Part shown: piece by piece, positions 45,083 through 52,830 of the stretch
Numbering within the stretch: the first letter of the stretch is position 1
Layout: each line of letters begins with the position of its first letter
Assembly (NCBI GenBank): GCA_049325415.1
Contig: JBMOLL010000089.1
Coordinates: forward strand, 1 to 52,957
Length of the DNA: 52,957 bases
Source of the DNA: JBMOLL01 sp049325415
GTDB lineage: Bacteria > Bacteroidota > Bacteroidia > Bacteroidales > GCA-2748055
Direction: 5' to 3'
Translations under genes and position numbers: made by a program
The notes under the pieces: model-generated
What the model saw: the letters and a program-made list of their open reading frames with translations, nothing else
Databases searched by the model: none
Told to the model about the DNA's origin: nothing

Positions 45083-45097
45083 TTCAGTAAATTTTGA

Positions 45098-45158
45098 TCA
45101 TAAAACAAATACGAATGATCCATAGCTCCCGGGGGAGGCTTCAATCATTCGCAGGTAT
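45098..45158 (-). promoter_or_regulatory. leu operon 5' leader with hairpin and 16-codon frame
   Basis: Just downstream of the predicted transcription start, an 8-bp inverted repeat (CGAATGAT at 45112-45119, ATCATTCG at 45144-45151) encloses a GC-rich core. A small frame (minus strand, 45148 to 45098) reads MIEASPGSYGSFVFVL and ends in Val, Phe, Val, Leu codons before TGA. A leader-peptide or RNA-stabilising role is possible but unproven; no terminator hairpin with a T run is seen before leuC. Confidence 0.35.
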
Positions 45159-45165
45159 GAAAATG

Positions 45166-45199
45166 CAAAGATAGCAAACAAATTTTCGTTTTTCGCAAA
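45166..45199 (-). promoter_or_regulatory. Bacteroidota-type promoter of the leu operon
   Basis: On the minus strand TATCTTTG (45166-45173) matches the TAnnTTTG -7 element exactly, and TTTG (45196-45199, within a longer T run) lies 22 bases upstream as a -33 element. Transcription would start near 45158, about 75 bases before the leuC start. Confidence 0.7.
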
Positions 45200-45311
45200 A
45201 AAGAGGTCGTTTGATAAGAATTTGTCACTTTCATCTACCTTTTTCTGATATTTTTATTGTTTTTCGCACGTTTTTCTATTAACAATGCAAGGAGGCAGGA
45301 TGTTCGGCCGG

Positions 45312-45349
45312 AAAAAAATAAAGTCCGGAACAGGATGGGTGTTCCGGAC
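45312..45349 (-). terminator. Terminator of the YceI lipoprotein gene
   Basis: GTCCGGAACA (45323-45332) and TGTTCCGGAC (45340-45349) form a perfect 10-bp stem with a 7-base loop; on the minus strand it is followed by TTTATTTTTTT. It lies 34 bases beyond the stop of the YceI-like gene. Confidence 0.88.
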
Positions 45350-45382
45350 CTTACCGCTTCAAACCTAAAATTAAGAGAACTG

Positions 45383-46012
45383 TTATCCTGCCACGAAAAG
45401 ACTGATCGTGAGCAGAATGTCATTGGAAAGCACCATATCTTTCATGGACACATCGTAGGAGACGTTATATTTTTTCCGGTCGAAGGTGAGTTTTCCGCTG
45501 ATCTCTTTTCCACCTTCAACAGGTGTAACCTTGATATCCGTCACGGTCTCCTCATGGCTTATTCCCCTGATGGTAAGGGTTCCCGTGGCAGTGGATCCGT
45601 TTACTGCACCGATCACGAAGGACGCTTCCGGCCAGGTGGGCACATCGAAAAAGTCGGGCGAAGAAAGGTGAGCAACCAGTTTCTCCGGGGTACGGCCTTC
45701 CGAGGGCATATAATTTTCGTCGGTGGCCTTCATCGTGGTCATATCGGCAACGAAGCTGCCGCCGCTTACCCGGTCTCCGGCCATTTCGAGGCTCGCCGAT
45801 TTCAGGTTCAGTGTGCCTTCGTGGGAATAAACACCCAGCACCTCACCTTTCCATTGGATCACACTCTGATCAGTATTGACAACAACCGGCACTCCGGCAG
45901 TTTTTTCTGCGGATGTTTCCGTGGCCGCCTGTTTGGAACTGTTACCCGTGCAGGCAGCGAGCAGGCTCAGGGCCAGCAGGGAGAGAACGAGGGGGAATTT
46001 CATTTTTTTCAT
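45383..46012 (-). CDS. YceI-family lipoprotein
   Basis: This 209-residue protein has a lipoprotein leader (lipobox LAAC, Cys21). Its YceI-like lipocalin-type beta barrel is marked by SVIQWKGEVLGVYSHEGTLN, SFVADMTTMKA, SSPDFFDVPTWPEASFVI and GTLTIRGISHEETV. YceI proteins bind isoprenoid or other lipidic ligands in the periplasm, and their precise role is unsettled. It is a single-gene unit with a strong terminator. Confidence 0.92.
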   Translation of the reverse strand: MKKMKFPLVLSLLALSLLAACTGNSSKQAATETSAEKTAGVPVVVNTDQSVIQWKGEVLGVYSHEGTLNLKSASLEMAGDRVSGGSFVADMTTMKATDENYMPSEGRTPEKLVAHLSSPDFFDVPTWPEASFVIGAVNGSTATGTLTIRGISHEETVTDIKVTPVEGGKEISGKLTFDRKKYNVSYDVSMKDMVLSNDILLTISLFVAG

Positions 46013-46138
46013 ACATTTTCCTTTTTAAAGCTAAAACCTGTGTGTTTCCCATTCCGGGAACACTGTTAAATACTACAACCCTATAACGTTATGTAAACGG
46101 AACTGGTTTTTGGGAGGGGTGTTAAAAAAGGGTTAAAG

Positions 46139-46660
46139 AGGGGTGACGCCTGCCTTCGCCAGAGGCTTCGGCGGGTGGAACGTGACGGGAGACAAGTGAG
46201 AGGTGGAGAGTGAGTAGTGAGAAGTGAGATTCGGGATGGGGAAGTTTATTTATTGTGCGATGCTTTGCGCCTTTGAGCCTTTGCGCTTTTGCGTTTATCC
46301 TTTGTGTCTTCTTTTCAGGAGACGCGTGACGCGAGACGCGAGACGGGGAAGTTTATTTATTGTGCGATGATTCGCGCATTTGGGCCTTTGAGCCTTCGTT
46401 AACCTTTTGTGTCTTTGCAGCTCCGAGTTCCCCTTTGCGCTTTCACACCTGTATTTTTTGCCACTAAGGCACCAGGGCACAAAGCAGCACAAATTATTTT
46501 TACATAATTTCTTAGTGGACCTTAGAGTCTTCGTGGCTTTGTGGCTCGCGTTCCCCTTTGCGGCCTTTTTCGAGACGGGTTACGGCTTACGGTGTCCCTG
46601 GGCGGTCCTTGTCCCGACAGCCCTCGGGATCGAAGGACCGGCAATCAGTAAAGAGTGACG
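46139..46660. repeat. Modular intergenic repeat cluster B
   Basis: No gene was found. This region carries the same modules as cluster A: the GC-rich unit (46145-46189), GACGCGAGACGCG heptamers (about 46320-46345), and three T-rich modules with CCTTTGAGCC or TTTGTGTCTT cores (about 46262-46315, 46372-46445, 46530-46565). Around 46460-46545 GCCACTAAG is inverted as CTTAGTGGA. A TCCCGA...TCGGGA palindrome is at about 46614-46632. Clusters A and B flank the leu-yceI block. Confidence 0.8.
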
Positions 46661-46780
46661 GTTCAGGTGTTTCTCTTCACTCCTCACTGGTCACTCCAAA
46701 AGCGCCCTCTGACCGTTTTCAGAATCCGCCTGAAAGTATAACTGTCCCGGACAAAAAGATCCACCTACCCCCTGGAATTG

Positions 46781-46856
46781 GGCATATATATGCACCTTAT
46801 TAAAACGATATAAGCGATATATGTGTAACTTAGGTGCACATACACAAATGTTAGGG
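46781..46856 (+). other. attC-like site 0, upstream boundary of cassette 1 (imperfect)
   Basis: A 14-bp imperfect stem (ending ATGCACCT, about 46785-46798; starting AGGTGCACAT, about 46832-46845; three wobbles) is followed five bases later by GTTAGGG (46850-46856), which fits the R' box GTTRRRY except at the last base. A matching R'' box with AAC is not present upstream; only TACCCC remains at 46766. It is either a diverged attC or a secondary insertion site. Confidence 0.5.
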
Positions 46857-46893
46857 GTAAGGCTGAGTTAACTGCAATAAATAGAATATTTTT

Positions 46894-47484
46894 ATGAATA
46901 CCAAACAAGAATATCTTAGTTATATACTAAAAGAAAGTGAGGTGTTCTCCAATAGGATTTTCACCATTATTGATATACCAGACAGAATACTTGATTATTT
47001 CTTTATCAAATTTTATAACAAAGATACTATTGAAAAAAATCAAGAAAATTTAAAATTTTGGCATTTTTCTCTGAGACCAATATTCATAAATATCTGTATC
47101 TTTTTTTCACATCAGTCTGACTTAAGAAGAATCATTCATGAGCATTTGCCGAAGAATTCATCTGAATTTCATATAGATATTGAGGATTTATTTCCCAATT
47201 ACGATATAGATTTTTTACTTCCAGATATTCATCTCGATGAAATTCTGCATAATTGGAACCCAAAATCAGTTCATCTTTATCATGACGTTACTTCATTTAT
47301 CTCAAGAAATATGAGAAATATTCATATTCCATACCAAACTGCACTTGGACTTTGGGTTGTATACAATCTTTGTGAAGATAAGCCAAATAATTCTGATATT
47401 GATATTGCCCCACTATTAGGTAGTTTTCTAATAACTTCAACCCAAATGCATATGATAACAAAACAAATTTTAAAAAAGAAATAA
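46894..47484 (+). CDS. Cassette 1 hypothetical protein
   Basis: A 196-residue protein of no recognised family, without signal peptide or clear membrane helix, rich in Ile, Phe, Asn and His. Its DNA is strikingly AT-rich compared with the neighbouring leu and yceI genes. It starts about 44 bases after the GTTAGGG box and stops 22 bases before the next attC-like site, so it fills a compact cassette from 46851 to about 47513. Cassette ends are complementary (GTTAGGGGTA at 46850, TACCCCTAAC at 47504), as expected for a once-circular gene cassette. Function unknown. Confidence 0.75.
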   Translation: MNTKQEYLSYILKESEVFSNRIFTIIDIPDRILDYFFIKFYNKDTIEKNQENLKFWHFSLRPIFINICIFFSHQSDLRRIIHEHLPKNSSEFHIDIEDLFPNYDIDFLLPDIHLDEILHNWNPKSVHLYHDVTSFISRNMRNIHIPYQTALGLWVVYNLCEDKPNNSDIDIAPLLGSFLITSTQMHMITKQILKKK

Positions 47485-47506
47485 ATGTCATCAATCAAAG
47501 CCCTAC

Positions 47507-47637
47507 CCCTAACAAGCGGTCATATGCAATGCGGGTGTCCGTGCTTTCTCAAAATTTTGTACATTTAATGAAATGAATAGCGATTTAAAAGGTAAGTACT
47601 TCGAAACCCGCACAGCATATACCGCCGTCCGTTATGC
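47507..47637 (+). other. attC-like recombination site 1, between cassettes 1 and 2
   Basis: The site runs from R'' box CCCTAAC (47507-47513) to R' box GTTATGC (47631-47637), 131 bp, within the usual attC range. The arms 47516-47536 and 47606-47625 pair over about 18 of 20 positions with one unpaired C in the left arm (a G on the bottom strand), like the extrahelical G of true attC sites. A 69-base variable terminal segment carries the core TTTTGTACATTTAATGAA. R'' and R' do not pair perfectly with each other, but each pairs with the other end of its own cassette. Confidence 0.75.
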
Positions 47638-47660
47638 GCAAATTTGACACGACAATTACC

Positions 47661-48185
47661 ATGAAAAGATACTCTTCAATACTACCTATCATATCATTGA
47701 TAATCAGCATTTTTATTTGTGAACCAATACAAGCGCAAATAAATGATAACTCTTCTATAAGTAAAATTGTAATTCAAATATTTCCAGCATTCTACACTCA
47801 CTCTCAAATTATATTTGATGTTAATAAAAGTGATATGGTATTTGATATGATAGGAGATGTGCGGTTTATTAAGGAAGATGCAAACTTTGATATGAAACCC
47901 TTTTATTACAAGTTTAATTCAGAAGAATCAAAGTATTTAAACGATTCTATTTTATCATCATTTCTTTCAGAAGACTTTTCAAATTCTTTTCGAGGAGTTA
48001 CCGATGGGATTGGCATTGATATTCTCTACAGCTTCAATGATGGAAATTCCAAAAAGATAGAATTATCTAACAGTAGCACATTGAATCAGAGTAAATTGAT
48101 TACATATCTTTTGAACACGCTGATCTCTAATTGTTCAGATAGTATGACTGTAAAATACTCAAAAATAATAGATAAATATTATTAA
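47661..48185 (+). CDS. Cassette 2 small exported protein
   Basis: The start at 47661 (MKRYSSILPIISLIISIFI) is preferred over an ATG at 47634 because it opens a clear signal peptide ending near IQAQ, and because the 47634 ATG lies inside the R' recombination box. The 174-residue product is Ser-, Ile- and Asn-rich with no recognised domain. It is AT-rich like cassette 1. It occupies a cassette bounded by GTTATGCGCA (47631) and the complementary TGCGCATAAC (48189). No promoter is evident between the site and the gene. Confidence 0.72.
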   Translation: MKRYSSILPIISLIISIFICEPIQAQINDNSSISKIVIQIFPAFYTHSQIIFDVNKSDMVFDMIGDVRFIKEDANFDMKPFYYKFNSEESKYLNDSILSSFLSEDFSNSFRGVTDGIGIDILYSFNDGNSKKIELSNSSTLNQSKLITYLLNTLISNCSDSMTVKYSKIIDKYY

Positions 48186-48191
48186 ATCTGC

Positions 48192-48335
48192 GCATAACAA
48201 GCGGTCATATGCAATGCGGGTGTTCGTGTTATATCGAAATTTTGTACATTTAATGAAACGAATAGCAGTTTGAAAAGTAAGTGCTTCGATCCCCCTGACT
48301 TTCGGGATCACAGGATGACTATACAAAAACCCGCA
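48192..48335 (+). other. attC-like site 2, decayed
   Basis: R'' box GCATAAC (48192-48198) is exactly complementary to the R' box of cassette 2, and the left arm 48201-48221 is identical to that of site 1. The central segment through TTCGA (48289) is homologous. After it the sequence changes to a TCCCCCTGACTTTCGGGATC stretch, and only ACCCGCA of the right arm (48329-48335) can be matched, which may be coincidence because it reads through as Fic-gene codons. The R' half is lost. Confidence 0.65.
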
Positions 48336-49072
48336 ATTATTGGAAATACCTTAAAGCAAAGTTAAAGAAAGAAAATAGTCAAGTGGTTAGTGCCACTACC
48401 CAGTTGAAATTACTTGCTCCAGATGGGAAAAGACGATTTGCTGATATGTTAGATTATAACGGCATAATTACATTGGGGAAAGAGTTCCCCGGAAAAAAAG
48501 CAAACCGGTTTATTGAATGGTTTACATACGGTGATGAGAGTATAGACGGAAAAAGTAAAACAAAAGCGTATGCTTTATTTGAAAGTTCGTTTATCTAAAG
48601 TATTGAGGTTGGAACAGCCAAAGGATTGCAACAAATTCATGCGTATTTGTTTGGAGGACTTTATGATTTTGCGGGTCAAATCAGACAAAAGAATATTTCA
48701 AAAGCTGGTTTTCAATTTGCTGTATCACGCTTTTTAGGCGACACATTAAAACAAATTGAAACAATGCCTGAAAACACATTTGACGAAATAGTAAACAAAT
48801 ATGTTGAAATGAACATCGCACATCCTTTTATAGAAGGTAACGGTAGATGCACTAGAATATGGTTGGATCTGATGCTAAGAAAACGTCTGAAAAAATGTGT
48901 TGATTGGAGCAAAATCAGTAAACGGGACTATATGAATGCAATGATGCAAAGTCCGACAAAAAGTAATATTCTAAAGACACTATTGAATAATGCACTTACT
49001 TCCAAAATAAATGACCAAGAAATGTTTATGAAAGGGATTGACTATTCCTATTACTATGAAGAAAATATTTAA
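48299..49072 (+). pseudogene. BRO-N/Fic-domain gene, 5'-truncated and split by an in-frame stop
   Basis: The frame opens right after attC-like site 2 without a start. It encodes part of a BRO-N/DinD-like antirepressor domain (RNYWKYLKAKLKKEN, VSATTQLKLLAPDGK), then hits TAA at 48596-48598 in the middle of a conserved stretch. The same frame resumes with a Fic AMP-transferase domain (TTG start possible at 48626) with an intact HPFIEGNGRCTR motif and C-terminal MKGIDYSYYYEEN. Fic enzymes AMPylate proteins and are often toxin-like. The stop is probably a single base change. The Fic part alone (148 residues) might still be made. Confidence 0.8.
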
Positions 49073-49701
49073 AGGATAAACAACGAAACGCCAACAAAGG
49101 TGACTGTTGCACAATCCCCAGTTTTTTTGGACCATCCGTTATAAACCGGTCTGCCCTAAATTTCCCGGTTCGGCATTAACCGGGATAAAATCCACTTGTT
49201 CTTCAGATCAAAAAACAGAGATAGAGGAATCTTTTAACAGGTTTCTCCGTTCTCTTTGATGCTGGTTATTCCGGACACATTGCAACAGGCCTCATCTCCG
49301 GGCCTGCTCCAGGATCGGTCAGGACGATTTACCGGCCATGCAATATGATCCTGCATATCCATGGATGGTGGAAATTAGTAGGAATTCAAATAAATTCCTG
49401 TCCCGGGATGATCAAATACCGGAACTATCGACTAACTTTATCAGGGATTCGATTTTATACCCAGCTGTTCTCACCTGGCAGTTGACTCAGATTGAAGGCA
49501 TTTTGAGGATCTCCCATCAAGCCTTGTCGAAAACCAGAACAGAGTTGTTTGAATATTTTTTAATTGCCTGTCGCTGTTGTATTCACAACGATGGAATCAT
49601 TTTGATATAGCTGTATCATAATGAGAAGAATGGATATGAATCAAAAGAAGCTTTTAAAACGGAGTAATGTATAGTAATAATAACCTAAAAACTTTAATTC
49701 A
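49073..49701. other. Gene-poor region between Fic remnant and LRR protein
   Basis: No gene was recognised. A 90-codon open frame at 49338-49610 (plus) has no recognisable domain, signal or credible start context and is probably chance. GTTGCACAATCCCC near 49101 loosely resembles GTTGCACAAAATCCC in the contig-end repeat and could be an old remnant of the same element. Confidence 0.4.
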
Positions 49702-51312
49702 ATGAAGGTAGTGTTGTTGTTTTTTTCGATTATTATTTTGAATCTTAATCTGTTGAAGGCTGTTTCTCCGGCAATCATACTTGAATTTAAAAGTCAGGGT
49801 GGCAGTATTTCATTTGACCTTATTGGGAAAAGCAATACCAATATTACTATTGACTGGGGTGATGGGGTTACTGAAGATCGCAATTTAAGCACTCAATACG
49901 AAACTTTTACCGGCACTGTTCAGGCATCCGAGGTTAAAATTTACGGAGGTTCAATCGCTGGTTTTAAGATTTTCGAGATGCCGCTTAACAAGGCTGTATT
50001 TGCCGAATATTATGGTTTCAGATATATAAGCATAAATAATTGTCAGCTGGATTCGCTCTATTTGATAAACAATAATGAACTGGATACCTTATTTGTGAAT
50101 TCCAATAATCTGAAGTTCTTGAATTTAGAGGGAAATACATCCCTTGTTCATCTTGAGTTTTTAAGCAATTCCATTTCTTCAATAGACCTTGGATCACTTG
50201 AAAAGTTAGAGTTTTTAGGCGCAAATACCAATAATTTAAGCTGTATTGATCTGTCTAAAAACAACCTGCTTACTCAAATTGATTTACAATACAATATTCT
50301 CGACAGTATCAATGTGAGCAACCTGAATAATTTGCAGGTGCTCGCGCTGTATCAGAATCAATTAAAGGAGTTGGATGTTTCCAATAATCCTTTGCTTACA
50401 AATTTGGTTTGCAGCTATAATTTACTTTCATCAGTTGATGTAAGTAAGAATCCTTTACTGATTGGCCTTGGCTTAGGTTTTAACAATCTCGAGGAGTTGG
50501 ATGTGACAAAGAACACGGAACTGACCTATTTGAACGTGAGCTATAATAAACTTAACAAGGAAATTGATCTTTCAAAAAACGTTAAATTACAAAATCTACG
50601 ACTGTCGGGAAACAGATTACCCTCAATTGACCTTTCGGCACAGTCAGAGCTTATGCAATTGGAATTGGCTGATAATCTCCTTTGGTGGATTGATCTGAAC
50701 AGTAATCCAAAGCTGGGGAGTATCGATATCACCAACAATGATTTGCGCATCAGCTACCTGCCTGTTCCAAAAACCGGATGGTGGGAGTATTACTACAATC
50801 CGCAGAGGAAGATTGAATTTGCATACAAAGAATATAATACCTACGATGAGCTTGATCTGAGGTCTGAGGTTAGCCGTGATGGGGTTTCTTCAGTTTTTAC
50901 CTGGAAAAGCATTAACGGAGCAACTCTTGCACCCGATGTGGATTACGCTGAAAGTAACGGAATGTTTTCTTTTTTGAAAGGTCAAGCTGATTCAGTTTAT
51001 TGTGAGATAACCAACAGTTTGTTCCCGGATCTGGTATTGGAAACCTCAAAATTTAAGGTAACTGGCTCAACGGGAACCATAGAGTACCGGGAATCGGACA
51101 TTACAATTTCTCCCAATCCTTTTTCCGACTATCTGAATATCAAATCTGAAAAACCGATCCGAAAGATTGAAGTTTACAACTATTCCGGGATTAAACTGAT
51201 GGAATACAGCGCAAATTCCCAATTTGAGATTGAAATTCCAATAGTGGAGCTTGAATCAGGATTTTTTCTGATTAATGTTGACGGAAAATTCCAGACGGCC
51301 GTAAAATATTAA
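49702..51312 (+). CDS. T9SS-secreted leucine-rich-repeat protein
   Basis: This 536-residue protein has a signal peptide, a PKD-like N-terminal part (NITIDWGDGVTEDR), then about ten leucine-rich repeats of roughly 21 residues (about 100-345) with the pattern LxxLDVSNNPLLTxLxCSYN. After a beta-rich spacer, a type A T9SS sorting domain (ISPNPFSDYLNIKS to the end) directs export across the outer membrane. LRR surfaces usually mediate protein or glycan binding. It appears to be a single gene. Base composition is intermediate between the AT-rich cassettes and the core. Confidence 0.9.
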   Translation: MKVVLLFFSIIILNLNLLKAVSPAIILEFKSQGGSISFDLIGKSNTNITIDWGDGVTEDRNLSTQYETFTGTVQASEVKIYGGSIAGFKIFEMPLNKAVFAEYYGFRYISINNCQLDSLYLINNNELDTLFVNSNNLKFLNLEGNTSLVHLEFLSNSISSIDLGSLEKLEFLGANTNNLSCIDLSKNNLLTQIDLQYNILDSINVSNLNNLQVLALYQNQLKELDVSNNPLLTNLVCSYNLLSSVDVSKNPLLIGLGLGFNNLEELDVTKNTELTYLNVSYNKLNKEIDLSKNVKLQNLRLSGNRLPSIDLSAQSELMQLELADNLLWWIDLNSNPKLGSIDITNNDLRISYLPVPKTGWWEYYYNPQRKIEFAYKEYNTYDELDLRSEVSRDGVSSVFTWKSINGATLAPDVDYAESNGMFSFLKGQADSVYCEITNSLFPDLVLETSKFKVTGSTGTIEYRESDITISPNPFSDYLNIKSEKPIRKIEVYNYSGIKLMEYSANSQFEIEIPIVELESGFFLINVDGKFQTAVKY

Positions 51313-51842
51313 GGTTGAATCTAAAGAAGGATAGCATCTTTATAAGTGAAAAAAAGCGCCCTTCAGTATGCTTTAATAATTCCAGGACGGAAGTTTAAAT
51401 TCAAAAAATAGAATTTAAAGTCAGCCTGGTAGCAGGACAGGCAGGAGCTTCGGGTGATCCGGTGTATCGGGTTTCCAAACGAGCGATGATTTTTTTGAGT
51501 TATCGAATCAGGGATTCCTTCGATAAGGATGCTAAATTTGATAAAGGTGCTGTATATAGAGAATACCTGAGTACAACTTTATTATCAGGCATAAGCAGAG
51601 GTCTTCACCAGCTGGTAAACTGTAAATTACCCTTGTCGGCATTGGCTTCCTGCCTCGTAAAAGCTGTAAAGACCTTCAGCTAAGTTTGTTCCGGATGAAA
51701 TAGAGTGTACTCATTCTGTTTTTCTCTTCTTCAGTTCGTCTTCTGAAGCTTAACCATAGGCTTTATAAGATTATCAACAGATAACATTCCGTTTGAACAT
51801 AAATTTATTTATCTTCAATAATTAATCTAAAACTATCCTGAA
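51313..51842. other. Gene-poor region downstream of the LRR gene
   Basis: No gene was recognised. A 73-codon frame at 51462-51683 (plus) continues open upstream (GQAGASGDPVYRVSKR) but shows no known domain and no start context; it may be a degraded coding remnant. No strong terminator after the LRR gene was found. Confidence 0.4.
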
Positions 51843-52400
51843 ATGAAAAATCTCCTCTTTTCACTGATCCTGTTAACACTCTGTTTTAGTTCTTCAGCGC
51901 AAACAGTTGATCCCTCAAGCCAGAAACTTATAGATACATTCGTCAAAAGTAATATCGAGTTTCAACTTGAGGAGATTGATCAAACATCTGTTGCCAAAGT
52001 ATTTTCAGGCAAATTCTTCAGGATTCTGGTAGGATTTGTCGAAACCGGAACAGGTGCTACGTATTGCGGATCAGATAATTACATCAATGTCGATGGCTCT
52101 GCTGTCAACATGATAGAACCTATTCACATGGATCTTGAATGCCCTGTCTTATTATCACTCATTAAAAAGGATTTCCTGCTAAAAGATGAAAACGCAGCAC
52201 AACTATTTGAAGCTGCACTTAACGTTCTGTATCCGGTGGATGAAGATGAACTCCCTGATGTTAAGCACCTGAAGGAAGGATCACAATGGATTTTTCTTCG
52301 GGGTAAATTCTTCGACGATTACAAAGCTTTCATCGCTACAACAGATCCTGACGGAAAAATCACGAAGGTAGAGTTAATACTTTCATATTCTGTAAATTAA
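51843..52400 (+). CDS. Small exported hypothetical protein
   Basis: This 185-residue protein starts with a clean signal peptide (MKNLLFSLILLTLCFSSSAQ). The mature part has DPSSQKLIDTFVKSN, a GTGATYCGSDNYINVDG segment with a cysteine, and a second cysteine in DLECPVLL that could form a disulfide. No family is recognised. The start has an A-rich upstream stretch. It is a single gene in a sparse region next to repeat relics. Confidence 0.75.
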   Translation: MKNLLFSLILLTLCFSSSAQTVDPSSQKLIDTFVKSNIEFQLEEIDQTSVAKVFSGKFFRILVGFVETGTGATYCGSDNYINVDGSAVNMIEPIHMDLECPVLLSLIKKDFLLKDENAAQLFEAALNVLYPVDEDELPDVKHLKEGSQWIFLRGKFFDDYKAFIATTDPDGKITKVELILSYSVN

Positions 52401-52540
52401 ATATTTACTCAAAAACTGATACTGCCTTGACATGAGCAGTTAGAAATAATCGGCAAATAACGATATGTAAAGCAAATAGTTGTATCAGTTATAAAATCGG
52501 GGCTTGTTGCCCGCTGCTGCTTTATCCCGGTTGATATGTA

Positions 52541-52630
52541 AGATGCCCGCAATAGTCTACTTTGTATATACTCAATGCTATTTCGAAATTTTGTACATTT
52601 AATGAAAGGAATAGCAATTTGAAGAGTTTG
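52541..52630 (+). repeat. Relic of the attC-like core segment
   Basis: GAAATTTTGTACATTTAATG and its flanks (about 52569-52626) match the central segment of attC-like sites 1 and 2 (47535-47604 and 48220-48289), but the paired arms are gone or unrecognisable: only TGATATGTAAGATGCCCGC (52533-52551) weakly resembles the left arm. No R'/R'' boxes are seen. It is probably a decayed third site. Confidence 0.6.
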
Positions 52631-52720
52631 AGCTTCACTACCTGGACTGTAAATTACTTTGGTACCTTATTGTGCATTATGAAAAGCCAGGAAAAATAAA
52701 AAATATCAATAGATGCGATC

Positions 52721-52783
52721 ATGGAAGCAATAAGCAGAAAAGATTTCTTTAAAAAGGCTTGTTTAACCCAAATTATTCAATAG
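52721..52783 (+). pseudogene. Truncated Tat-type leader fragment
   Basis: The frame reads MEAISRKDFFKKACLTQIIQ then stops. The first 15 residues look like the start of twin-arginine-type leaders common in Bacteroidota (MxxISRRDFFKKAC), with RK in place of RR. The sequence then changes abruptly near 52766. It is probably the 5' end of a gene broken by insertion of the repeat found at the contig end. Confidence 0.45.
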
Positions 52784-52822
52784 GAGCCGAAGATATGAGG
52801 CGAACTACTTGAATTAGTTGGG
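52767..52822. repeat. Imperfect inverted repeat next to the contig-end repeat
   Basis: CCCAAATTATTCAA (52767-52780) and TTGAATTAGTTGGG (52809-52822) are inverted copies with 12 of 14 matches around a 28-base loop. It begins where the broken leader fragment ends, so it may mark the boundary of the inserted element. Confidence 0.5.
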
Positions 52823-52830
52823 ATAATCCC

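Noticed and set aside
47634..47660. Upstream ATG for cassette 2 gene at 47634
   Set aside because: It lies within the R' recombination box and would put charged residues before the signal peptide.
49095..49115. GTTGCACAATCCCC as an insertion-sequence end
   Set aside because: The similarity to the contig-end repeat is short and gapped, and no transposase remnant is visible next to it.
49338..49610. 90-codon open frame
   Set aside because: No recognisable domain, leader or start context; reported only within the region entry.
51462..51683. 73-codon open frame downstream of the LRR gene
   Set aside because: No domain or ribosome-binding context, so it cannot be supported as a gene.
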